A stretch of 64,000 nt of DNA from Paenibacillus sp. FSL R5-0341 (GTDB taxonomy: Bacteria > Bacillota > Bacilli > Paenibacillales > Paenibacillaceae): positions 3,100,001 through 3,164,000 of the forward strand of contig NZ_CP150241.1 of the NCBI RefSeq assembly GCF_037975235.1, given 5' to 3'. The notes beneath the pieces were generated by a model that was given only the letters and a program-made list of their open reading frames with translations, was not told where the DNA came from and ran no database searches. Positions 1 to 8,340 of this stretch are shown here, one piece after another. The first letter of the stretch is position 1, and every line of letters starts with the position of its first letter. A program made the translations under genes and the position numbers.

Positions 1-1
1 G

Positions 2-76
2 ATTGACGAAGCTTACAAACGTGTACTGGCTTCCGACGTAAAATATCGCTTTGTTATCGATAACAGCACAATGTAA
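2..76 (+). CDS. NAD(P)-dependent alcohol dehydrogenase, C-terminal end (partial)
   Basis: Only the last 24 codons are inside the window. They end in a segment (EAYKRVL..SDVKYRFVID) that resembles the conserved C-terminus of zinc-dependent medium-chain alcohol dehydrogenases of the AdhA/YahK type. These enzymes oxidise primary alcohols or reduce aldehydes with NAD(P)H. The catalytic and cofactor domains lie upstream of the window, so the call rests on this tail alone. A terminator follows 40 bp after the stop, so this is the last gene of its transcript. Confidence 0.6.
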   Translation: MDEAYKRVLASDVKYRFVIDNSTM

Positions 77-115
77 TTGTGAAGTGTGATTATGGATAGT
101 TATAGATAGAAGAAA

Positions 116-145
116 GCAGCTGCCGCCAAGGTCAGCTGCTTTTTT
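116..145 (+). terminator. Intrinsic terminator
   Basis: Arms GCAGCTG and CAGCTGC form a 7-bp stem, immediately followed by a run of six T. It ends the dehydrogenase transcript. Confidence 0.85.
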
Positions 146-244
146 GTTTTGTTCATTGCTGTTCGTTTTACGACCCACCATCTTATCGCAACGAACAGAA
201 GATACCTGCGTCTAATAACTTGAAGAAAACGTGAAAGGAGTGGA

Positions 245-727
245 ATGAGAAAGATGACAGCATCATTTTCACATCAGCCCGAAGGGTACGAATGTCCATT
301 TTGTCGGATTTGGGGTATTGAGCGACCAGATGAGGGAACAAAACAAAGAGATATCATCTACCAGAATGAAAAGGTAACGGCATTTATAGCAGGCAAATGG
401 TGGCCAAACAATAAAGGACATGTTCTTGTTGTCCCTAATCAACATTTCGAGAACATCTTTGAACTCCCAGCGGAGTACGCTGTTGAAATTCACCGCGCGG
501 CTCAGCTCACAGCATTTGCAATGAAAAGTACATATGGATGCGATGGGATTTCGACGCGGCAACATAATGAACCTGCTGGTAATCAAGATGTGTGGCATTA
601 TCATCTGCATGTTTACCCCAGATACGTGAACGATCAACTTTATCTGACCAATGGTTCCCAGTCCGATCCAGATGAACGCTCGCTCTATGCGGATAAGTTG
701 CGTTCTTGGATAAAGGAAAACATTTAA
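245..727 (+). CDS. HIT family protein (histidine-triad nucleotide hydrolase/transferase)
   Basis: A 160-residue cytosolic protein. The histidine-triad signature HxHxH is visible as His118, His120 and His122 in the context WHYHLHVYP. HIT proteins use the middle histidine to attack the alpha-phosphate of nucleotide conjugates such as AMP-lysine or diadenosine polyphosphates. A CPFC motif (Cys17/Cys20) near the N-terminus resembles the zinc-binding cysteines found in many bacterial HIT proteins. AAAGGAG lies 4 bp upstream of this ATG; an in-frame ATG at 254 has a more usual spacing of 13 and may be used instead. The gene stands alone after a terminator. The natural substrate cannot be told from sequence. 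Confidence 0.85.
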   Translation: MRKMTASFSHQPEGYECPFCRIWGIERPDEGTKQRDIIYQNEKVTAFIAGKWWPNNKGHVLVVPNQHFENIFELPAEYAVEIHRAAQLTAFAMKSTYGCDGISTRQHNEPAGNQDVWHYHLHVYPRYVNDQLYLTNGSQSDPDERSLYADKLRSWIKENI

Positions 728-832
728 GGTCTAGAAGGAGATGAATCTGAGATCCTATGTTATATTTGATCAGAAGTAAGCTACATTAGGATATTCTTTG
801 TAACGAAAAAATCATAAGATAAGAGAAGGGCT

Positions 833-2086
833 GTGCCGGTATTGAAAGGTAAGATATCTAACAGATTTCTAGCAATTTTCGTAGTTTTAACTTTGTATTT
901 AGGTAGCACAAATCAGATGTATGCAGAATTTACCGAATTAAGCTTAGAGGAGCACGGAGGGCTACAGCAAGAATGGGTACATACTCTTCCTAAAGAATTT
1001 AATTATCTGAACTTTGAACTAGGATACAATCCTCAAGACAGTATAAACCACGCTGCTCAGCTGGTCATGCTAAACCCGGGTACTTTGTCTGGTAATAACT
1101 TCGGCCTATACACGATAAATAATAAGACAGGGAAAATTGCCTGGGCGTACGACATTAAAAATAAAGTGAAAAATTTTTACCCTTTGAATCACGCTTGGTT
1201 CTATAACGAGAGCGGCAGTATATTCTATCAGTATTCTACGAATCACGGGAAAACGTTTAACATTCTTAGTTTGGATTCGAAAGGAAAGCGTTTATTCGAG
1301 AAGAAGGATTTAAGTTTCTCAAATATCTATCCTTATAAAAGCGGAATCGTTCTACAACAAACAGATTATCTTAAAAATCAGTCTCGTTTTATCACATTAA
1401 ATTCCAAAGGAATAACGACAAGCGAAACTGTGTTAGGTTATAAAACTGAAGTACTGACTTCTGGTTATGTACTCCATTTTGTAGGTGAGAATAAAATCGA
1501 GGTTTTCAAAGATGTAACCTCTTTGAAAAAGCCATTATTTACGTTTAACTCCAAAAAGTTTGGTGGATTCTACGATGCGGGTTATCATCAATTAAGTGGC
1601 GGTACATTAATTGTAGAATATGCAAGATCCAATTCATATGGTGGACAGAAATTAATGGCTTATGGAGTTAATGGTAAACTCAAATGGGAAACCGTGCTTG
1701 ATAGAAACATGAACATTTCTATGCATTCAACCGGAAGTAAACTATTAATCGATAACAAATCTGAACACAGAATCACTTTATATGATCATAACTTCAAAAA
1801 GCTGTTTTCTCGTGCGTATGAAGGAGAGCTTAATTTTAATGGTTTTATGAGCTCCTACCGAAACGATAGCTATATTGAGTATACAAGCTTTGGAACCATT
1901 GATGACAAATGGGGAGAGAGGTATACCTTAATGAAAGATAATGGAGACATAATACTTAGTAAATACTTTGTTTTAGATGATGTGCATAAGAGTAACTTTG
2001 CTTATGACTCGTCCGAAAATGTGGTCTATCGCACCATGGTTAGCGACTACCGATATAATCTGATTAAATACAAGGTAACAAAATAA
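833..2086 (+). CDS. Secreted beta-propeller-like protein of unknown function
   Basis: A 417-residue protein starting at GTG (GAAGGG just upstream). Residues 1 to about 31 form a signal peptide: basic start, hydrophobic core, then a probable cleavage after YA. The mature part consists of repeating strand-rich units in which short phrases like INNKTGKIAWAYDI, LDSKGKRLF and NGKLKWETV recur. This is the look of PQQ-like/quinoprotein beta-propellers, where each blade carries a G-K-x-x-W element. No catalytic residues are recognised. The gene is visibly more AT-rich than its neighbours and has its own terminator, which would fit recent acquisition. It could bind an extracellular ligand or cell-wall component; that is speculation. 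Confidence 0.55.
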   Translation: MPVLKGKISNRFLAIFVVLTLYLGSTNQMYAEFTELSLEEHGGLQQEWVHTLPKEFNYLNFELGYNPQDSINHAAQLVMLNPGTLSGNNFGLYTINNKTGKIAWAYDIKNKVKNFYPLNHAWFYNESGSIFYQYSTNHGKTFNILSLDSKGKRLFEKKDLSFSNIYPYKSGIVLQQTDYLKNQSRFITLNSKGITTSETVLGYKTEVLTSGYVLHFVGENKIEVFKDVTSLKKPLFTFNSKKFGGFYDAGYHQLSGGTLIVEYARSNSYGGQKLMAYGVNGKLKWETVLDRNMNISMHSTGSKLLIDNKSEHRITLYDHNFKKLFSRAYEGELNFNGFMSSYRNDSYIEYTSFGTIDDKWGERYTLMKDNGDIILSKYFVLDDVHKSNFAYDSSENVVYRTMVSDYRYNLIKYKVTK

Positions 2087-2097
2087 TAGTTGTAGTA

Positions 2098-2126
2098 CCG
2101 TTGATAATAACAATCAACGGTTTTTT
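2098..2126 (+). terminator. Intrinsic terminator
   Basis: CCGTTGAT / ATCAACGG, 8-bp stem with a short loop, followed by TTTTTT. It lies 12 bp after the stop of the secreted protein gene. Confidence 0.85.
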
Positions 2127-2309
2127 ATATTCTATGAAGGTTCACTATTTATTTGGATGTAGGTTTGCAATTCATTAAAGAGAACATTGTTATCACATAT
2201 TCTTTTTGCATTGAAGCAACCGGTAGGGGGTTATGAATTTGATATTCATGATAGAATGAGATGGAATTGGGCAAAATAAGTAGCATATTTCTTGTTATAG
2301 GGGGAACTA

Positions 2310-2681
2310 ATGGAGACCTTTGCAGAATTTATAGCACGCATTGATAACCCGGAACACCAGGCGCGAACGGAAGAAGTCTTGAACTGGATTACTGAAAAAT
2401 TCCCGAATTTAAAGCAAAAAATAGCCTGGAACCAACCGATGTTTACCGACCATGAGACCTTTATCATTGGCTTTAGTGTATCCAAGCAACATTTGGCCGT
2501 TGCTCCCGAGAAGGCAGGAATTATTCGTTTTTCGGAAGAGATCACGCAGGCGGGGTATGATCATACCAAAGAGTTGGTGCGGATGAAGTGGAAACAGGAG
2601 ATTGATTTTTCGTTACTTGAGCGAATGATTGAATTTAATATAGCGGATAAGGCAGAATGTTCAACGTTTTGGCGCAAATAA
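2310..2681 (+). CDS. ydhG: YdhG/Fra-like DUF1801 protein (frataxin-like iron chaperone family)
   Basis: A 123-residue protein that closely matches what I remember of Bacillus subtilis YdhG (Fra). Shared phrases include IARIDNPEHQARTEEVLNWI, KWNQPMFTDH-like, FIIGFSVSKQHLAVAPEK and the C-terminus CSTFWRK. YdhG has a frataxin-like fold and has been linked to iron delivery for Fe-S cluster and haem assembly in B. subtilis. AGGGGGA lies 7 bp upstream of the ATG. The gene is monocistronic, preceded by about 180 bp without a gene and followed by a strong terminator shared with the convergent reductase gene. Confidence 0.8.
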   Translation: METFAEFIARIDNPEHQARTEEVLNWITEKFPNLKQKIAWNQPMFTDHETFIIGFSVSKQHLAVAPEKAGIIRFSEEITQAGYDHTKELVRMKWKQEIDFSLLERMIEFNIADKAECSTFWRK

Positions 2682-2696
2682 ATCGCGATATAAAAA

Positions 2697-2734
2697 GAAG
2701 ACCCCCAACTTCCGAGTGCGGAAAGGGGGTCTTC
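2697..2734. terminator. Bidirectional intrinsic terminator
   Basis: GAAGACCCCC / GGGGGTCTTC with a loop that can extend the stem by CTTCCG/CGGAAAG-type pairing. It sits between convergent genes, with A-rich sequence on the left and T-rich sequence on the right, so it can act on both strands. Confidence 0.85.
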
Positions 2735-2754
2735 TACATTTTAAGCAAAAGCGA

Positions 2755-3735
2755 TTATTGAGCACCTACAACAGGGTGAGGTACATAGGGCTCTTCAAGG
2801 AATGTAACCTCTTCTGAAGTCAACTTAACGGAAAGAGCGCCTACCGCATCTTCCAGATGCGATAATTTGGTGGCACCGATAATAGGAGACGCTACAGTCT
2901 CTTTTTGTAGCAACCACGCAAGTGCAATGTGTGTGCGAGGGACACCGTATTTTTCTGCAATGGATGCAACTCGTTCAACAACAAGTCGATCTGCATCACT
3001 GGTCGCATTGTACTTGGATTTCTGAATTTGGTCTGTCTCGGATCGAAGCGTGGATACGGACCAGTCACGGGTTAACCTGCCTGAAGCAAGAGGACTGTAG
3101 GGAGTTATACCAATCTTCTCTTCCTTGCATAAAGGCAACATTTCTCGTTCCTCTTCACGATAGATGAGGTTCAAGTGGTTCTGCATGGAGACAAACTTGG
3201 TCCAACCATTTTTCTCTGCTACATGTAATGCTTTTTGGAACTGCCAAGCGAACATGGCTGAAGCCCCAATATATCTTACTTTACCGGACTTCACCACATC
3301 ATGTAAGGCTTCCATGGTTTCTTCAATAGGCGTATTGTAGTCCCAACGATGAATGATATACAGATCCACATAATCGGTTTCCAATCGTTTCAGGCTTTTA
3401 TCGATCTCACTCAGGATGGCTTTTCTGGAAAGGCCAGAACCGTTGGGTCCTTGATGCATTTGTCCGTGTACTTTGGTTGCAATCACAACCTCATCCCGAT
3501 TCGCGTAATCCTTTAACGCCCGACCAAGATACTCCTCGCTAGTACCCAGAGAGTATATATTGGCTGTATCGAAGAAATTAATGCCTAGATCCAACGCTTT
3601 TTTGATCACGGGACGAGAGTCTTCTTCATTCAGTACCCATTCATGAACCCATTTACTGGCATCCCCAAATCCCATACATCCCAGGCAAAATCGAGATACG
3701 TCCAAGCCTGTGTTACCAAGTTTAGTATATTCCAT
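2755..3735 (-). CDS. Aldo/keto reductase
   Basis: A 326-residue cytosolic NADPH-dependent oxidoreductase of the AKR superfamily. The catalytic tetrad is visible: Asp56 and Tyr61 (FFDTANIYS), Lys88 (IATKVH) and His129 (IIHRWD). The C-terminal half carries the expected cofactor-binding phrases (ITPYSPLASGRL and PIIGATKLSHLEDA). Its length fits the family. It resembles the YhdN/YqkF-type reductases of Bacillus that act on methylglyoxal and other reactive aldehydes, but the substrate is not determined by sequence. The gene is transcribed alone. The upstream stretch contains a small inverted repeat (CACC..GGTG near 3770), and no regulator gene is adjacent on this side. Confidence 0.9.
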   Translation of the reverse strand: MEYTKLGNTGLDVSRFCLGCMGFGDASKWVHEWVLNEEDSRPVIKKALDLGINFFDTANIYSLGTSEEYLGRALKDYANRDEVVIATKVHGQMHQGPNGSGLSRKAILSEIDKSLKRLETDYVDLYIIHRWDYNTPIEETMEALHDVVKSGKVRYIGASAMFAWQFQKALHVAEKNGWTKFVSMQNHLNLIYREEEREMLPLCKEEKIGITPYSPLASGRLTRDWSVSTLRSETDQIQKSKYNATSDADRLVVERVASIAEKYGVPRTHIALAWLLQKETVASPIIGATKLSHLEDAVGALSVKLTSEEVTFLEEPYVPHPVVGAQ

Positions 3736-3912
3736 GTTATGTTCAAATCCTTTCTAATGTTTATTATTACCACCTGTATGGTGATCTATTTACACATTAT
3801 TATGTCATAACCAATGAACTAACCTGTACCACATTTCTATCAAACTTTTGCCTAATCCTATCACAATCTCTGAATCTGAATCAGTTGAGTCTATTGAAGT
3901 TCTTATATAAAA

Positions 3913-3957
3913 GAACAAGCCATTCGTTTCTCCATTGGAGATTCAAATGGCTTGTTC
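3913..3957 (-). terminator. Intrinsic terminator for the NmrA-like gene
   Basis: GAACAAGCCATT / AATGGCTTGTTC gives a 12-bp stem. Read on the minus strand it is followed by TTTTATATAAG, so it ends the transcript of the minus-strand gene just upstream. Confidence 0.8.
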
Positions 3958-3992
3958 ATGAATAGCAGGCGAGAGGGGATATCCAATTAAAA

Positions 3993-4874
3993 TTATTGTT
4001 TAATCATTGTTTGATGAATCCAATCACTTGTCTTGGTTAATTTAAGATTGGCTTTGATATTATCGTCCAACTCTTCATACCGGGGAAGAAGATCGGTATG
4101 CCCATCGATCCATTGGTACAATCCTTTTAGACCTGCTGCTGTCTCACTTCCCAACAAAGGCTGAATCGCTGCTTCAAAATGATCAAAAGGTAGAGACATG
4201 AAGCTGATCTCTTCACCTAATTCAGCACTGAATTGTTCCGCTAATTGTGTACCTGTCAGGGCTTCTAATCCGGGTGCTGGGATGATGCTTCCTGCCAATT
4301 CCGAATGAGTCAGGGCATAATAGTGGAATTGAGCAGCATCATTTAAGCTAATCCAGGAGATCGGCTTGTCTGCTGGTACAGGGTAGGCCAAAACGCCATT
4401 GTTCAGTATTCCGGGAATCAGGAAGTTTTCCAAGTATACAATGGGTTCCACAATGATATATGGAAGACCACTTTGCTGCAATTCATGGATAACTTCACGT
4501 TTCAATTCGATTCCCTTGGAATGGGTGATAGGTTCAGGAACATAGGTACCGGTGTTAACTACAATTAATTTAACGTTTGCCTGTATAGCAGCATCAATTG
4601 CATTTTTGGTATATTGTCTGATCTTATCCGAATTGAACTCCACCGGCAGGTTTAGGAATACTTTACTTACACCTTCATGCGCTGCATGGAGCTGTTCCAC
4701 ATCTGATAAATCCCCGATGAAAGCTTCAATGTTTTGTTCCTTTAGTGTTTTGGCTGTTTCCTCATTTCGAGTGATTGTGCGAACCTCACAACCGTTTTGA
4801 ACGAGTAATTGAGCGACAGCGCCGCCTTGGGAGCCCGAAGCTCCATATACTAAAAATCGATCATTCTGTGTCAT
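3993..4874 (-). CDS. NmrA-like NAD(P)-binding reductase
   Basis: A 293-residue atypical short-chain dehydrogenase of the NmrA/HSCARG type. The dinucleotide loop GASGSQGG lies at residues 11-18, directly after the first beta strand (RFLVYG), and ISWISLNDAAQF is a typical later segment. Members either reduce quinones or sense the NADP/NADPH ratio. A longer frame runs back to a GTG at 4925, but that start has no ribosome site and would place 17 extra residues ahead of the Rossmann strand. The ATG at 4874 has AGGAAG 12 bp upstream and is preferred. The HxlR regulator gene lies just upstream on the same strand, with an inverted repeat between them. Confidence 0.8.
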   Translation of the reverse strand: MTQNDRFLVYGASGSQGGAVAQLLVQNGCEVRTITRNEETAKTLKEQNIEAFIGDLSDVEQLHAAHEGVSKVFLNLPVEFNSDKIRQYTKNAIDAAIQANVKLIVVNTGTYVPEPITHSKGIELKREVIHELQQSGLPYIIVEPIVYLENFLIPGILNNGVLAYPVPADKPISWISLNDAAQFHYYALTHSELAGSIIPAPGLEALTGTQLAEQFSAELGEEISFMSLPFDHFEAAIQPLLGSETAAGLKGLYQWIDGHTDLLPRYEELDDNIKANLKLTKTSDWIHQTMIKQ

Positions 4875-4989
4875 AGTGGTCAATAACTTCCTTTCAATAT
4901 GTGATTGGAATGGATGAGTTAGCACTCAGCATTGACCTCAGCATAACGGATTTAGAATAGGAGGGTAAGTACGCACATTAATGATATAA

Positions 4990-5007
4990 AGTATCCCTTG
5001 AGATACT
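4990..5007. promoter_or_regulatory. Inverted repeat, probable HxlR operator
   Basis: AGTATC-N6-GATACT is a perfect 6+6 inverted repeat between the HxlR-family gene and the NmrA-like gene. It lies upstream of the NmrA-like start, where a HxlR regulator would be expected to bind. The assignment is inference from position. Confidence 0.5.
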
Positions 5008-5020
5008 ATGGGAAGGCGTT

Positions 5021-5338
5021 TTACATATGTTTTGCTCCCCAATCACCTAACTGAAACAAGATCGAAGTCAGACTTTGTCCTTTTTCTGTCAGGGAATATT
5101 CAACTTTAGGCGGAACGACAGGGTGAGTAACACGGTTTATCAAACCGGCTTCTTCAAGTTCTCGTAATTGCCTGGTTAACGTACGATGCGTAATGGGGTC
5201 AAGCATTTTCTGCAATTCATTGAATCGAATTGTTGAATGGCGGATAAGCCGATTTATAATTAATAACTTCCATTTCCCACCAATCATATTGACTGCAAAC
5301 TCAACAGGACACCGGTCCTCCGCAGGTTCTATATTCAT
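5021..5338 (-). CDS. HxlR family transcriptional regulator
   Basis: A 105-residue winged-helix DNA-binding protein. Family hallmarks are in order: a conserved Cys10 in DRCPVE, the helix GGKWKLLII, RFNELQK, THRTLTRQLRELEEAGLI (recognition helix) and the wing VEYSLTEKG. In YodB/CatR/HypR-type members the N-terminal cysteine senses quinones or disulfide stress, which suits the adjacent NmrA-like reductase. The gene precedes that reductase on the same strand by about 150 bp, and an inverted repeat lies in the gap. The ligand is not known. Regulation of the neighbouring reductase is likely but inferred. Confidence 0.88.
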   Translation of the reverse strand: MNIEPAEDRCPVEFAVNMIGGKWKLLIINRLIRHSTIRFNELQKMLDPITHRTLTRQLRELEEAGLINRVTHPVVPPKVEYSLTEKGQSLTSILFQLGDWGAKHM

Positions 5339-5538
5339 ATTTATGTATCCCTCCCAAAAGCATCAACTCATGTTTCATGTTTCGTTCATTTTATCGAATT
5401 TATAAAGGGGTGTATAGCTTACAGCGCATTCAGGGTATGAACCATGCCCAGGACAAAAAAAGATGCCCCCAGTGTAGCTCGAGGGACACCTAATATAATA
5501 TAAATTATTGTTCAATTCAGACAGAGAAGAAAAAAGAA

Positions 5539-5567
5539 TTGAACGTGAAAAAAAGCCATGATATAAT
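5539..5567 (+). promoter_or_regulatory. Sigma-A promoter of the helD gene
   Basis: TTGAAC, 17-bp spacer, TATAAT. The predicted start point is near 5574, leaving a leader of about 130 nt before the helicase gene. Confidence 0.75.
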
Positions 5568-5577
5568 CTATAGCGCA

Positions 5578-5669
5578 ATTGACATTTCCATTAAATATAA
5601 AGGGTGAATCATTATTTCTCCTAATTTAATTTTACATCCGACATTGCGATTTGTCAATGCTCTTTTTTT
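5578..5669 (+). promoter_or_regulatory. Attenuator-like leader of helD
   Basis: The leader can form a short hairpin CATTG/CAATG (5642-5659) followed closely by seven T (5663-5669), like a weak terminator. ATTGACA at 5578-5584 is complementary to TGTCAAT at 5652-5658 and could pair with the hairpin's 3' arm instead. Between them is a possible 6-codon frame starting at GTG 5604 (M-N-H-Y-F-S) behind AAAGG. The layout resembles ribosome- or antibiotic-controlled attenuators, but the stem is short and this is not proven. Confidence 0.4.
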
Positions 5670-5704
5670 GGTCCTAATAAATGGAAAAGGGAGTGGACTT
5701 ATTC

Positions 5705-8119
5705 ATGGATAAAACAAACGAATGGAAGTTGGAAGAGGAAAGACTAGTGCAGGTGAGGAACAAACTTCAGGCACGACTCGACGAGTTGGAGCCGAAGGTT
5801 GCCGGACTGCATGAACAGGCTGCCGAAATTCGTAAACGCTTCTGGGAAGAAGTGACGATTAACACGGGCTCGTATACGGATTTTGAAGATGCATTCTATA
5901 CCATTAATCAGCAGTCCAGAGTGTTGGCCGAGAGGGAGCGCGGGCACAAGCTGTTAACACAACAATGGAAAAATACAAAGAGACTGCTTCCGACGCCGTA
6001 CTTTGGTCGCTTCGACTATAAGGAAAAAGGCATGACATTTACTGAACAGATCTACATTGGCGTATCATCTTTCATGGATGAGGATGGATTGAACTTTCTA
6101 ATCTATGACTGGAGAACGCCAATTGCGAGTCTGTACTATGATCACTCTCCCGGGCCAGCAGGCTATGACACACCTTCAGGACGAATTGAGGGCAAGATGG
6201 AGCTCAAGCGTCAATTCCAGATCCAGCATGGGCAGCTTCATAGCATGTTTGATTCTACTGAGACAATTGGTGACGAATTGTTGCAGCAAGTGCTCGCCAA
6301 AGGTGCAGACTCACAAATGAAGAGCATTGTAGCAACCATTCAGAAGGAACAAAACGCCATTATCCGTGATGACCGAAGCCGCATGCTTATCGTTCAAGGG
6401 GCAGCTGGCAGTGGCAAGACATCAGCTGCGTTACAGCGAGTCGCCTACTTACTTTATAAACATCGCCAGACTGTCAAAGCAGATCAGATAGTGCTTTTCT
6501 CGCCAAATCCGATGTTTACCAGTTATATCTCGACCGTACTCCCGGAACTTGGGGAAGAGAACATGCAGCAGACGACTTTTCAGGAATATCTGAACTATTG
6601 GTTGGATTCCTCCTTACGACTAGAGGATGCCTTTGATCAGATTGAATATGTGCTGACAGCCCAAGAAGATCCAGGTTATGACGCTCGTCTCGAGGCGATC
6701 AAGTACAAAGCTTCCGAGACATTCCTGCAAGTGCTCCAAAACTACGGCACGTGGCTGGGGCGGGAGGGCATGCGGTTCAATGGCATTCAATTTCGGAGAC
6801 GTGAATTCATCAGTTCAGACCAAATCAAGACCCAATTTTACAGTTTAGATCAAAATCTTACCTTGTCCAACCGTATTCTTCTTTTGCAGGAATGGTTGTT
6901 GAGAGAACTCGTGACGTTGGAACGATTGGAGCGGGAAGCAGACTGGGTTCAGGAAGAATTGAACTATCTGGACACGGATGAGTACGTGGAAGCTTTCGGC
7001 ATGCTGCACAAAGAAAAGCCTGTGTTTGATGTAGCGGAAAAATATGCAGCCCGCGAGAACGGAAATAACAAGGCAGGGCAAGATGAAGGTGCCTTTAACT
7101 TTGCAGTGCGGGAAGAGGAGCTGCTTCGTCAGAAACTGGTGAAAGACATGTTTAAACCGTTAAGAAAGAGTGTGCGGAAATTCCAGTTCGTGGATGTGAA
7201 AGGCATATATGAACAACTCTTTGCGGATGAAGCCACATATAGGGAACAGACGAACGGGGCAATCCCCCCGCAGCATTGGCCTGAGATTTGTAAACAGACC
7301 AAGGCAATGATTCTCCAGAACAAGCTGTTCCATGAGGATGCTACTCCTTATTTATATGTAAAAGAGATGATCGAAGGCGTCCGGACGAATACGGAGATTC
7401 GTTATGTCTTCGTGGATGAGGGCCAGGATTATTCGGCGTTTCAGTATGAATATCTCAAAAAGCTGTTTCCTCGTGCCCGCATGACCGTGCTGGGGGATTT
7501 CGGGCAAGCGATCTTTATGCAGGCTACGGATTTGGCAGCATCCAACTCGCCACTAGTTCACCTTTACGGAGAAGCTGAAACTACATTGATACGCCTGGTA
7601 CGCAGTTATCGTTCAACCAGAGAGATTGTTGAATTCACCAAATGCATGCTACCAGGGGGAGAAGAGATCAGGCCGTTTGAAAGGGGAGATCGGAAGCCTC
7701 TTTTAACAAGACTGAAGGACGATAAGCTGCGTAGTGCGCAGATTCTCGCAGACATCGCCTCGCTTAAGGCGGAGGGGTTCGATTCCATCGCTGTGATTAC
7801 GAAGACTGCGGCTGAAAGCCATGACGCCTATGAAAGTTTACGAAGTCAAGGCGGCGAAGGGTTACAGCTCATAACAAAGGACACACAGATTTTTGAAAAA
7901 GGAATCATGGTTATTCCTGTGTACCTCGCCAAAGGCGTTGAGTTCGATGCTGTCCTGGTCTATGATGCTTCACCCGAAGACTACAGCCAGGAATATGATC
8001 GCAAGCTTCTGTATACAGCATGCACACGGGCCATGCACCGACTTCATCTATATAGTACTAGCGAGTGGTCACCTTTTGTGCAGGCGTTGCCTGCGAATCT
8101 GTATGACATAAAATCATAA
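5705..8119 (+). CDS. helD: HelD-like UvrD-family helicase (RNA polymerase recycling factor)
   Basis: An 804-residue superfamily-1 helicase-like ATPase of the HelD type. HelD enters RNA polymerase channels and removes stalled polymerase from nucleic acid; in some species it also confers rifamycin tolerance. Visible parts are an N-terminal coiled coil (to about residue 70), Walker A GAAGSGKT at about 232-239, Walker B VFVDEGQD near 567, and later motifs RSYRST and AKGVEFDAV. A start at 5681 is possible, but AAAGGGAG lies 11 bp before the ATG at 5705 and decides for it. The gene is monocistronic, with a good promoter, an unusual leader and its own terminator. Confidence 0.88.
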   Translation: MDKTNEWKLEEERLVQVRNKLQARLDELEPKVAGLHEQAAEIRKRFWEEVTINTGSYTDFEDAFYTINQQSRVLAERERGHKLLTQQWKNTKRLLPTPYFGRFDYKEKGMTFTEQIYIGVSSFMDEDGLNFLIYDWRTPIASLYYDHSPGPAGYDTPSGRIEGKMELKRQFQIQHGQLHSMFDSTETIGDELLQQVLAKGADSQMKSIVATIQKEQNAIIRDDRSRMLIVQGAAGSGKTSAALQRVAYLLYKHRQTVKADQIVLFSPNPMFTSYISTVLPELGEENMQQTTFQEYLNYWLDSSLRLEDAFDQIEYVLTAQEDPGYDARLEAIKYKASETFLQVLQNYGTWLGREGMRFNGIQFRRREFISSDQIKTQFYSLDQNLTLSNRILLLQEWLLRELVTLERLEREADWVQEELNYLDTDEYVEAFGMLHKEKPVFDVAEKYAARENGNNKAGQDEGAFNFAVREEELLRQKLVKDMFKPLRKSVRKFQFVDVKGIYEQLFADEATYREQTNGAIPPQHWPEICKQTKAMILQNKLFHEDATPYLYVKEMIEGVRTNTEIRYVFVDEGQDYSAFQYEYLKKLFPRARMTVLGDFGQAIFMQATDLAASNSPLVHLYGEAETTLIRLVRSYRSTREIVEFTKCMLPGGEEIRPFERGDRKPLLTRLKDDKLRSAQILADIASLKAEGFDSIAVITKTAAESHDAYESLRSQGGEGLQLITKDTQIFEKGIMVIPVYLAKGVEFDAVLVYDASPEDYSQEYDRKLLYTACTRAMHRLHLYSTSEWSPFVQALPANLYDIKS

Positions 8120-8157
8120 TCCATATGTAAATCCGTTCTCAATGAAGGACCAAAGAA

Positions 8158-8203
8158 AGATGCTCGGAGCCTTATTTCAAAGGTTATCGGGCATCTTCTT
8201 TTT
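8158..8203 (+). terminator. Intrinsic terminator of helD
   Basis: AGATGC / GCATCT with further pairing inside (TCGG..AAGGTTATCGGG), followed by TCTTTTT. Confidence 0.75.
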
Positions 8204-8275
8204 ATGAAGACATGAATCATAAAAGTTATTCTTTACTGATCGTTCTTAATGTGATAGATTGTTATTGGGAGTTAT

Positions 8276-8291
8276 GAGAATGATCATTCTC
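8276..8291. promoter_or_regulatory. 16-bp perfect palindrome, probable operator
   Basis: GAGAATGATCATTCTC reads identically on both strands and ends 49 bp before the SDR start codon. It looks like a binding site for a dimeric repressor. No regulator gene is adjacent, so the partner is unknown. It has no central spacer, which argues against an ordinary Fur box. Confidence 0.5.
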
Positions 8292-8340
8292 GTAACAGCT
8301 CGAAAATGAATGAATTCTCAATGAGAGGGAGTAATAATAA

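Noticed and set aside
8276..8291. Fur box before the SDR gene
   Set aside because: The palindrome is 8+0+8 without the central spacing of Fur sites and matches the 7-1-7 pattern poorly; the site at 33693 is a much better Fur box.
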